A stretch of DNA of 64,000 nucleotides from an uncultured Pelagibacteraceae bacterium (GTDB lineage: Bacteria; Pseudomonadota; Alphaproteobacteria; Pelagibacterales; Pelagibacteraceae), in assembly GCA_902567495.1 (NCBI GenBank), contig CACFMO010000001.1, positions 62,001-126,000 on the forward strand, read 5' to 3'. Positions 31,307 through 39,681 of the stretch are shown in pieces; position 1 is the stretch's first letter, and each line of letters starts with the position of its first letter. The notes beneath the pieces were generated by a model, which searched no databases, had not been told where the DNA came from, and saw only the letters and a program-made list of their open reading frames with translations. The translations under genes and the position numbers were made by a program.

Positions 31307-32225
31307 ATTAAAAGTATGCCTTATAGGTTATGGATATTGGGGACCAAAGTTAGCTAGAAACTTTCAAAATTCAAATTTTTTTAAACTAGTATCTGTCTCA
31401 GACAAATCCCAATCAAATTTACTAAGAGCAAAAAAAGACTTTCCATTCATAGAAACTTCAAAGGATTATAAAAAATCGATTACAAACAATATCGATATAG
31501 TCGTTATAGCCACGCCCACAAACACACATTTTCAAATATCTAAGTTTGCACTAAAAATGAAAAAACATATTTTAGTTGAGAAGCCAATTTCATTATCCGA
31601 AAAAGAGGTGCATAATTTAGAAAAAATTTCAAAAAGAAATAAAAAGAAAATATTTGTTGATTACCCGTTTATTTTTTCAGGTTCTATTAATTACATAAAA
31701 AAGATCATCGAAAGTAATAGGTTCGGTAAACTAAATGAAATAGAGTCTTATAGAGAGCAAGCACCTGTAAGAAAAGATGTTAATGTGGTTTGGGACTTAG
31801 CAGTTCATGATTTATCAATCTTGTTTTATTTATTAAAAAGTAATCCAATAAAATCAAAATCCCTAAAAATTAATAATGCACAATCTCCTAAGTCTGATAC
31901 GGCATTCATCAATTTAACTTATAAAAATAAATTAAATGTTTTCATAAAAAATACTTGGATTTCACCAATAAAAATTAGACTTATGAAATTTAAATTTAAG
32001 AATGCGATTATTTATTGTGATGAAAATGAATCTATGTATAAAATTAAAATATATTTCAAGAAAGCTAAACAAGCTAAATACAGCCTCGAGGTTCCAGAAA
32101 TAGATCTTGCTGAACCATTATCAAGACTTGTTAATTATATTTATAAAAATATCAAAAATAATGAACGAAATGTTTTTGATTACATGAATATTAATATTAC
32201 TAAAACTCTCAAAAAAATATCTTAA
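31299..32225 (+). CDS. Gfo/Idh/MocA family oxidoreductase
   Basis: VCLIGYGYWGPKLARNF, IATPTNTHFQISKFALKMKKHILVEKPIS. Confidence 0.88.
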   Translation: MNKLKVCLIGYGYWGPKLARNFQNSNFFKLVSVSDKSQSNLLRAKKDFPFIETSKDYKKSITNNIDIVVIATPTNTHFQISKFALKMKKHILVEKPISLSEKEVHNLEKISKRNKKKIFVDYPFIFSGSINYIKKIIESNRFGKLNEIESYREQAPVRKDVNVVWDLAVHDLSILFYLLKSNPIKSKSLKINNAQSPKSDTAFINLTYKNKLNVFIKNTWISPIKIRLMKFKFKNAIIYCDENESMYKIKIYFKKAKQAKYSLEVPEIDLAEPLSRLVNYIYKNIKNNERNVFDYMNINITKTLKKIS

Positions 32226-32229
32226 ATAA

Positions 32230-33340
32230 ATGAAAAAATTTGAAATTTCAAAAAATAGAAGAGTTAAAATTACACCATACACCTCTAGATTAGAAAGTTA
32301 TGGGGTAGGTGGTTATACTGTTTATAATCACATGTTATTACCAACTCATTTTAAGTCTCTTGAAGATGAATATTTTCACTTAAAAAAAGATGTTCAATTA
32401 TGGGATGTCTCTGTTCAAAAGCAAATTGAAGTTAGTGGTAGTGATTCTTATAAATTAGTTCAACTTATGACATGTAGGGACCTAAGTGGTGCGAAAGTAC
32501 TTAAATGTTACTACGTTCCTTTGATTGATGGAAATGGTAATATGATTAACGATCCACTGGTTTTAAAAGTAGAAGATATGAAATGGAGAATATGTATAGC
32601 GGACTCAGATGTTTTGCTTTATGCGAAAGGAATTGCTGACTCAATGAAATTAAATGTAAAAATTCATGAGACAAAAATTTCTACTCTCGCAGTACAAGGA
32701 CCCAAATCTTTGGATTTAATGAGAAAAGTTTTTGGAGATGAGATCAGTAAACTTAAGTTTTTTAATTTTAATTATTTTAAATTCGAAGGCATAGATTTTA
32801 TGATATCAAAATCTGGTTTTTCTAAGCAAGGTGGTTACGAGATCTACGTTGAAAATTCGATGTCAGGTCTTAAACTTTATGATTATATTATTAAAGTTGG
32901 TAACAAGTTTAATTTAAAACCAGGTTGTCCAAATGTTATTGAAAGAATAGAGGGTGCTTTGTTGTCCTATGGTAACGATATGGATAATAATGATAATCCC
33001 TTTGAATGTGGATTAGATAAATATATTAATTTGGAGAGTAATATTGAATTTTTAGGAAAAAAAGCATTACAAAAAGTTAAATTGGAAGGAATTAAAAGAA
33101 AACTAATGGGTGTAAAAATAAACGAAAAAAACATCAACTTAACATCAGAGTTAAAACTGGTGGATGAAAATAAAAAACACTGTAGGATATTTAAGATCTG
33201 CAGCTTATTCACCCAAGTTTAAAATGATAGTTGGAATAGCTATGATAAACCTCGATTATTGCAAAGATTCTCAAAATTTTAAAATAAATATAAATAACAA
33301 AGAGGCATCTGGATCAGTTTGTAGTTTACCAATGAACTAA
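32230..33340 (+). CDS. dmdA: DMSP demethylase DmdA-like / GcvT-family aminomethyltransferase, frameshifted near 33172-33178
   Basis: [85 protein letters not shown]. The ORF stops at 33222, but the expected C-terminus ([27 protein letters not shown]...SVCSLPMN*) continues in the next frame to 33340. Confidence 0.78.
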
Positions 33341-33341
33341 T

Positions 33342-33626
33342 ATGAAAAGAGCTAAAATTTTTATACCTAGTAAAACAGCAATGCAATCAGGCAGGGGCAA
33401 AACCAAAAAATGGGTTCTTGCATTTGAGTCAAAAAATACAAAAACAAATCCACTAATGGGCTGGGAATCTGGAGAAGATACTTTAGGCGAAGTTTTGTTA
33501 AAGTTTTCAACAAAAGAAAAAGCTATAGAATATGCAAAAAAAAATAATATTAATTTCCAAGTTATAGAACCCAAAAAATCAAATTTTATAATCAAATCAT
33601 ACGCTGATAATTTTTTGAAAGATTAG
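33342..33626 (+). CDS. ETC complex I subunit-like protein (NDUFS4 family)
   Basis: KIFIPSKTAMQSGRGKTKKWVLAFE.....NPLMGWESGEDTLGEVLLKFSTKEKAIEYAKKNNI. Confidence 0.88.
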   Translation: MKRAKIFIPSKTAMQSGRGKTKKWVLAFESKNTKTNPLMGWESGEDTLGEVLLKFSTKEKAIEYAKKNNINFQVIEPKKSNFIIKSYADNFLKD

Positions 33627-33627
33627 T

Positions 33628-34632
33628 ATGTGGAGAAGTTTTTTCACCGAAAAGAAATGGATGTTGTGGTCATGGGGAGGTGCATTCTTTATTTTTCTAT
33701 CTTTGCTGGCCCAAACCTGGATAGATGTTCAAATAAATGAATGGTACAAAGGTTTCTACGATCTACTTCAAAAAGCAACCGAAAGAGATATATCTGAATT
33801 TTATGATGGTATTTTCTTATTTATGAAGTTGGCTATACCATATGTAATGATCTATACCGTCACTAATTATTTTACTAGATTGTGGGCTTTTAGATGGCGT
33901 GAAGCTATGACCTTTTCTTATATGCCATATTGGAAAAAAGTTGACGCTAAAGTAGAGGGTGCATCACAAAGAATACAAGAAGATTGTATGAATTTTGCTA
34001 AAATTGTTGAAAGCTTAGGTCTGCAGGTTGTTAGAGCAATAATGCTTTTAATAGCATTTATTCCTATTCTTTGGGGGTTATCATCAAACGTTGTAATACC
34101 ATTTTTTAAAGATGTATCAGGTTCTCTAGTCTGGGTTTCACTTACGGCTAGTTTGGGCGGACTAATAATTAGTTGGTTAGTTGGTATAAAATTACCTGGT
34201 CTTGAATACAATAATCAAAAAGTAGAAGCAGCATTTAGAAAAGAATTAGTTTACGGTGAGGATGATAGAAGAAATTATGCAAAACCACCAACAATTTTAG
34301 AATTGTTTACTGGTATTAAATTTAACTATCATAGATTATTTTTACATTATGGATATTTTGATCTTTGGTTAATAATGTACAACCAAACCATGATTATAGT
34401 TCCTTACTTATTGATGGGACCAGGTTTATTTACAGGTGCAATGACACTTGGGGTTTTAATACAAACCTCTAGTGCCTTTAGAGAAGTACAAAGCAGCTTT
34501 TCATTATTTTTACAAAATTGGACAAGGATAACTGAGCTTAGATCCATTTATAAACGTTTAAATGAATTCGAAAAAGCAATCAATTTTAATAAACCCTTGA
34601 GAAAACCTACTAAATCTGATGTAAGAGTTTAA
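33628..34632 (+). CDS. SbmA/BacA-like peptide transporter
   Basis: QTWIDVQINEWYKGFYDLLQKA, RLWAFRWREAMTFSYMPYW, EGASQRIQEDCMNFAKIVESLG, RKELVYGEDD. Confidence 0.9.
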   Translation: MWRSFFTEKKWMLWSWGGAFFIFLSLLAQTWIDVQINEWYKGFYDLLQKATERDISEFYDGIFLFMKLAIPYVMIYTVTNYFTRLWAFRWREAMTFSYMPYWKKVDAKVEGASQRIQEDCMNFAKIVESLGLQVVRAIMLLIAFIPILWGLSSNVVIPFFKDVSGSLVWVSLTASLGGLIISWLVGIKLPGLEYNNQKVEAAFRKELVYGEDDRRNYAKPPTILELFTGIKFNYHRLFLHYGYFDLWLIMYNQTMIIVPYLLMGPGLFTGAMTLGVLIQTSSAFREVQSSFSLFLQNWTRITELRSIYKRLNEFEKAINFNKPLRKPTKSDVRV

Positions 34633-35531
34633 TGGAGATTTACCTTAAGCTCGTAGATGTATTTTTTCCTGTTTTCTTAGTTATTGGTATTGGGTTTTAT
34701 TTTGGAAAAAAAAATCCTAAATTTGATACTGATTTTATTACTAAGTTAACTGGAACATTCGGAACTCCAGCTCTAATATTTTATTCACTTACATCAACCG
34801 GTGTTAATCTTGAAACCTTTATTGAATTTTTTACCTATAAAATAATTATGGTATCTGGTTTTGCTTTTGTAGGGATTATCACACTAATTTTAACGAAAAG
34901 AGATATTATCTATGAGTTACCTCCTTTAATTCTTCCAAATAATGGAAATATTGGTTTATCTGTATGTTTATTTGCTTATGGTAATACCGGTTTTGGTATT
35001 GCTGGAGCTATTGCATCTGTAATAATGCTTTTACACTTTACTTTAGGTATTTTTCTAGCAAAAAAGAAATTAGATTTTAAAATACTATTTAGAAATGGTC
35101 CAATTTATGGAATTTTATTTGCTTTTATTTTTTTATATTTTGATTTAAAGGTTCCTACCTTTTTAGAAAACGCTACTCATCTGATATCTTATGCAACTAT
35201 ATTTATGGTTTTAATGGCTTTAGGTATTGCTCTTACAAAATTAAAAGTATTTTCCTTTAAGCTCTCATTAATAAACTCGTTTACCAGAATGTTTTTTGGT
35301 CCAATTATTGGGCTTTTAATCATTTATACGTTTGATTTGTCTGGTGTAGAGGCGGGCGTTATATTTATTCAGAGTTCAATGCCTAGCGCGATTTTAACTT
35401 ATTTAGTGGGCTCTATGTACTCACCCAAAAAGGTCGTTGATAGCATCGCCAGCACTATTTTCGTATCTACCACCATATCGTTTTTCACTTTACCTATTGT
35501 TGTATACTTATCTCTCAAGTATTTTGTTTAA
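34632..35531 (+). CDS. AEC-family (auxin efflux carrier-like) transporter
   Basis: 10-TM pattern; LPNNGNIGLSVCLFAYG, VIFIQSSMPSAILTYLVGSMY. Confidence 0.86.
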   Translation: MEIYLKLVDVFFPVFLVIGIGFYFGKKNPKFDTDFITKLTGTFGTPALIFYSLTSTGVNLETFIEFFTYKIIMVSGFAFVGIITLILTKRDIIYELPPLILPNNGNIGLSVCLFAYGNTGFGIAGAIASVIMLLHFTLGIFLAKKKLDFKILFRNGPIYGILFAFIFLYFDLKVPTFLENATHLISYATIFMVLMALGIALTKLKVFSFKLSLINSFTRMFFGPIIGLLIIYTFDLSGVEAGVIFIQSSMPSAILTYLVGSMYSPKKVVDSIASTIFVSTTISFFTLPIVVYLSLKYFV

Positions 35532-35545
35532 TTAGTCTGTTTTTG

Positions 35546-35566
35546 ACTTAAAGTATCACTTTAAGT
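35546..35566. terminator. Perfect 8-bp stem-loop downstream of AEC transporter gene
   Basis: ACTTAAAG-TATCA-CTTTAAGT; no long T-tract, so terminator function is tentative. Confidence 0.35.
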
Positions 35567-35714
35567 TATTAAGCTATATGTCTGTTTTTATTGAATAAAT
35601 TGATATTTAATATTTATAATTAATAGCGAAAATAATTGGAACTTAAAAAAAAATGGCATATTTCATTTTGCTTATCTGATAATAGGGTCTTATGCGTAAA
35701 AAGTGGCTTAAAAT

Positions 35715-35919
35715 AACGTTTTTTGCAATCTATTATTTCGTGGCTTCCCAAGAAACAATCATTATTATTTGATGAAATAGGGGAGCAATGCAATATCAGA
35801 ATATAGCGTTTAATGGGCCATATATAGGCTTATTTTCGTTATTAATACATATAGGCTCTAATAGACTGCATAAAACCTATATTTTTAAAAAATTACACCC
35901 TCAGATTGCAAAAAACGTT
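35715..35919. repeat. 17-bp perfect inverted repeat pair (35715-35731 / 35903-35919) bounding a noncoding segment
   Basis: AACGTTTTTTGCAATCT versus AGATTGCAAAAAACGTT (exact reverse complements), 171 nt apart. Confidence 0.85.
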
Positions 35920-35957
35920 GAAAAACAAGGGTTTTTTGGGCATAAAATACCCCATTT

Positions 35958-36368
35958 TTAGGGCTTTTTTTGATACCGCGCATACTTCTTTGAACCCTTG
36001 TTGGGACCTACAAATATGATTGTCCAGGCTGATTTACCTTCTGGGATTTTTAAACTATGTCTATCTGTGCCCTTTCTAATGCCGATATAGCCAGGGCCTC
36101 TCCAAAAAGTCCCGTTTTCCCTTGTTTCCCAATATCCACCCTTAACTACAATAGTCAAATAAGACCAATAATGGTCGTGTAAATCGCCTCTATCACTCTT
36201 TAAAATCTGGTGAACGAAGATATTGAAAGGGAACCATTTAGGTCTTTTACGAAATAAGGGATAGTATCTAATCATAAATGGCTCAGCTTTATCATAATCT
36301 GGCCAGCTTGGACCTCGGTCCATTACAATTCTTTTTCTAGACTCGAACATCATCGTATATTTAATCAC
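35958..36368 (-). CDS. Cupin-like protein of a type common in phages
   Basis: FNIFVHQILKSDRGDLHDHYWSYLTIVVKGGYWE (HxH cupin motif), GYIGIRKGTDRHSLKI (second His motif). Confidence 0.65.
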   Translation of the reverse strand: MIKYTMMFESRKRIVMDRGPSWPDYDKAEPFMIRYYPLFRKRPKWFPFNIFVHQILKSDRGDLHDHYWSYLTIVVKGGYWETRENGTFWRGPGYIGIRKGTDRHSLKIPEGKSAWTIIFVGPNKGSKKYARYQKKP

Positions 36369-36410
36369 TTGACTTTAAAAATCATCTATTATATTAGTAG
36401 TGATAATTAA

Positions 36411-37388
36411 TTGTTATCAATAGTAATAGATATGAATGAACTAGTTACAGATCTAAAAGCCTTACATGAGGAAACTCTAAATAACCTTAAAAGTTCAAAA
36501 GCAAGCAATACTATAAGAGCTTATAAATCAGATTTTAAGGACTTTGGAGCCTTCTGTGCTAAGCATGGTTTTAAATCATTACCGACAGAACCTAAAATAG
36601 TGGCTTTATATCTAACTTACCTATCTGGAAAAGATTCTAAAATAAGTACTTTAAGGCGTAGATTGGTCTCTATAAGCACGATTCATAAACATAAGGGGCA
36701 TTACCTGGATACAAAACATCCGATCATTATTGAGAACCTAATGGGCATTAAACGTACAAAAGGAAGTATTCAAAGGGGTAAAAAGCCTATATTAATCAAT
36801 CATTTAAAAGCAATAATTAAAGTAATAGATGAAGATAAAATTGAGGAAATTAAGAAAATTAGAGACAAAACAATCATCCTAACTGGTTTCGGGGGCGGGT
36901 TTAGAAGAACAGAATTAATATCAATAGATTATGAAGATCTGGAGTTTGTACCTGAAGGTTTAAAAATCACTCTTAGAAGATCAAAAACAGACCAATTTGG
37001 AGAAGGGATGATTAAAGGATTGCCCTACTTCACAAATAAAGATTATTGCCCTGTATCACACTTAAAAAAATGGATAAATTTATCAAAAATTAAAGAAGGT
37101 CCAATTTTTAGAAGATTTGTAAAAGGATCATCATTAACAAATGATAGATTAACTGATCAATCGGTAGTTTTAATAATTAAAAGATATTTAGAAATGGCTG
37201 GGATAGATAATAAAAACTTTTCAGGCCATAGTTTAAGATCAGGATTTGCAACAGTTTCGGCTGAGTCTGGCGCTGATGAAAGAAGTATTATGGCAATGAC
37301 AGGTCATAAAACAACTCAAATGGTTAGAAGATATATTAAAGAAGCGAATTTATTTAAAAATAATGCCTTAAATAAAGTCAAATTATAG
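36411..37388 (+). CDS. Tyrosine recombinase / phage-type integrase
   Basis: SAM-like N-terminal domain; catalytic GGFRRTEL, RRSKTDQ, HSLRSGFAT, TGHKTTQMVRRYI (R-K-HxxR-H-Y set intact). Confidence 0.93.
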   Translation: MLSIVIDMNELVTDLKALHEETLNNLKSSKASNTIRAYKSDFKDFGAFCAKHGFKSLPTEPKIVALYLTYLSGKDSKISTLRRRLVSISTIHKHKGHYLDTKHPIIIENLMGIKRTKGSIQRGKKPILINHLKAIIKVIDEDKIEEIKKIRDKTIILTGFGGGFRRTELISIDYEDLEFVPEGLKITLRRSKTDQFGEGMIKGLPYFTNKDYCPVSHLKKWINLSKIKEGPIFRRFVKGSSLTNDRLTDQSVVLIIKRYLEMAGIDNKNFSGHSLRSGFATVSAESGADERSIMAMTGHKTTQMVRRYIKEANLFKNNALNKVKL

Positions 37389-38286
37389 ACCAGGACTCTG
37401 GCCAGAAATCTTTATTATTTGAGGGATTTAAATTGTCAGAAGGTCTTACGCATATTTTATTAGGATTTTGGTTCAACCACGCACCCCACCAATGAAATGA
37501 TGATGGACTTACAATAAAATGTTTTGCGAAACTGAATAAATAGAAGTCATTTATATAGTTATTATTCTGAACAAAAATGAACTTATTTCTATCGAATATT
37601 TTATCTAGATCAGAAAAATTGTTAGACCAAATAAAGAATTTTGGATTATCAATTTTATTTTCAAAATATGAGACAGCTTTATTAATATAATTAATAATAT
37701 CTTCTAATCTCATATCCTTTTTTGGTTCTCTTCCTTTATCCTTGAAATAACTTGGTTCAACAAATCTGTTTCTACGTACATGGATTGAAACTGAATTGTT
37801 TTCACTTAATAAATTAATAAATTTATTTTTATTGTTAATATAAGAGTTTTTTATTTTGAATTCTTCTATTAATTCAGTCTTAAGATCAAAAAAGTACTTT
37901 TCAGATTCAAAATATCCCTCAAGATAAACTTTATCAGATAAAGGATAGTCAATTTTTTCGTAATAAGTTTTCTTATTTGAACCTTTCGGATCAGTCAAAA
38001 AAGCTTTGTTTTTTTGAAATCTATTGAGAATTTTAACTATTTTTTTATAATTATGAGTAATATAATTATCGTATTTATCAGATTTATCTGCTAAATCACC
38101 TGTCAAATTAAAAGAATTTAATCCAAAAGATCTGCCAAAAGTTCTGTTTTTAGCTTGAAAAAAACCTGATGTATTATCAATAAATAACCTATATCCAAAT
38201 CTTTTAGCTAAAGAGAATGCGTTAGCATACATAAACATTTGATTACCTAATCCAGCAGCTACTTTTACAATAATTTTCTTATCCAT
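37378..38286 (-). CDS. Glycosyltransferase family 11-like (alpha-1,2-fucosyltransferase-like)
   Basis: AGLGNQMFMYANAFSLAKRFGYRLFIDN, SIHVRRNRF, FIVSPSSFHWWGAWLN. Confidence 0.85.
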   Translation of the reverse strand: MDKKIIVKVAAGLGNQMFMYANAFSLAKRFGYRLFIDNTSGFFQAKNRTFGRSFGLNSFNLTGDLADKSDKYDNYITHNYKKIVKILNRFQKNKAFLTDPKGSNKKTYYEKIDYPLSDKVYLEGYFESEKYFFDLKTELIEEFKIKNSYINNKNKFINLLSENNSVSIHVRRNRFVEPSYFKDKGREPKKDMRLEDIINYINKAVSYFENKIDNPKFFIWSNNFSDLDKIFDRNKFIFVQNNNYINDFYLFSFAKHFIVSPSSFHWWGAWLNQNPNKICVRPSDNLNPSNNKDFWPESWSII

Positions 38287-38551
38287 AATTTCTTATAAAT
38301 TTTAGTTTTATATCTTTCCTTAATTTTCTGTTTTTTTTTAAAAAGTATTCATATTTTAAAGCCTTACTTTTATCTTTAAAATTTTTCTTATAAATTAATT
38401 TCCAATATCTTCCTTTTGTACTTTTTGCGCCTTTATTTGAATTATGCTGGTTTAATCTATTTTTGATATTTTTTGCATATCCAACATAAGTTTTATAAAA
38501 ACCTTTCTTTTTTGAAATAATCAAATAAACATTATGTGAGCTTGGGCTCAT
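38279..38551 (-). CDS. GIY-YIG domain protein (small stand-alone)
   Basis: 90 aa; VYLIISKKKGFYKTYVGYAKNIKNRLNQHNSNKGAKSTKGRYWKLIY. Confidence 0.88.
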   Translation of the reverse strand: MSPSSHNVYLIISKKKGFYKTYVGYAKNIKNRLNQHNSNKGAKSTKGRYWKLIYKKNFKDKSKALKYEYFLKKNRKLRKDIKLKFIRNYG

Positions 38552-39679
38552 TTAATAATTGAAATATTTTTTTATAATCTTAACTACTTTTTCAGCATCA
38601 CTTAACTTCATATATGGATAAACAGGGAGACTTAAGCATTCTTTAGACCATTTCTCAGATATTGGGAGACTCTCTTTTTTTACACTACCCCTTAATGCCC
38701 CTGCTCTATTAAGGCTATAAGGATAATGTAATTGTGAACTTATACCATTTTTTTGCAAATACTTTAAAAGCCTATCTCTATTTTTAACTCTTATAACGTA
38801 TAAATGCCTAGATGATCCCGGTTTAGTTTCTGTGGTTTTAACCTCGCTAATAAATTGTAGTTCATCATCATAGTACTTCGAAATTTTTCTTCTGTAATCA
38901 TTATGTTTTTTTGTATAATTTACTTTTTCAAAAAGAATAGATGCTTGTATGGTGTCCAATCTACTGTTTAAGCCTTCATATTCATGAACATTTTTTTTGA
39001 TAGTCCCCAAATTTCTTAATATTTTTAATTTACGGTAAAAATTCATATTATTAGTAGTTATCAATCCACCATCCCCATAAGCACCAAGGTTTTTTGATGG
39101 ATAAAAACTATAACAAGATAAATCAGCGTAAGAATGATTGAGTTCTTTTTTACAACAAGTTTCTTCATCTGCTTTACCACAATTATAACAACTAAACGCA
39201 AAATGGGATTGGGCACTATCTTCTATTATAAAAACTTTTTTTCCTATAATTGATCTTAATTTTTTTATATCAACCTTTTGACCATATAAATTCACTGGAA
39301 TAATAGCTTTAGTATTTTTATTAATTTTATTTTTTATAGACTTCAAAGATATCAATCCTGTGTCAGGATCAATATCAGCAAAACAAATTTTAGTTTTATT
39401 TAATGCCAAACTTAGACCTGTTGATATATATGACATACCAGGAATTATCACCTCATGTTTTTTTTTAAGTCCTAAAGCTTTAATAGACAAAATTAAAGCA
39501 TCTGTACCTGTTGCACAACCAACTGAATATTTTACATTGGCTAATTTAGAAAATTTTTTTTCAAATTTTTCTACATTTTTTCCAAGTATAAAGTCTCCTT
39601 TTTTAACAGTTGATAAAAGAGATTTGTTAATCTTTGATTGTTCATTTTTAGAAAATGGATTAACGTCAGTAAATTTCAT
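38552..39679 (-). CDS. DegT/DnrJ/EryC1/StrS aminotransferase with Cys-rich insertion
   Basis: VGCATGTDALILSIKALGL, VNLYGQ, EDSAQSHF, SFYPSKNLGAYGDGGLITTNN, LNSRLDTIQASIL; insertion SCYNCGKADEETCCKKELNHSYADLSC. Confidence 0.92.
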   Translation of the reverse strand: MKFTDVNPFSKNEQSKINKSLLSTVKKGDFILGKNVEKFEKKFSKLANVKYSVGCATGTDALILSIKALGLKKKHEVIIPGMSYISTGLSLALNKTKICFADIDPDTGLISLKSIKNKINKNTKAIIPVNLYGQKVDIKKLRSIIGKKVFIIEDSAQSHFAFSCYNCGKADEETCCKKELNHSYADLSCYSFYPSKNLGAYGDGGLITTNNMNFYRKLKILRNLGTIKKNVHEYEGLNSRLDTIQASILFEKVNYTKKHNDYRRKISKYYDDELQFISEVKTTETKPGSSRHLYVIRVKNRDRLLKYLQKNGISSQLHYPYSLNRAGALRGSVKKESLPISEKWSKECLSLPVYPYMKLSDAEKVVKIIKKYFNY

Positions 39680-39681
39680 AA

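Noticed and set aside
35732-35902. Invertible promoter controlling neighbouring genes
   Set aside because: The segment lies between the 3' ends of the AEC (+) and cupin (-) genes, so a promoter switch for either is implausible; kept only as a generic recombination/MITE/RNA hypothesis.
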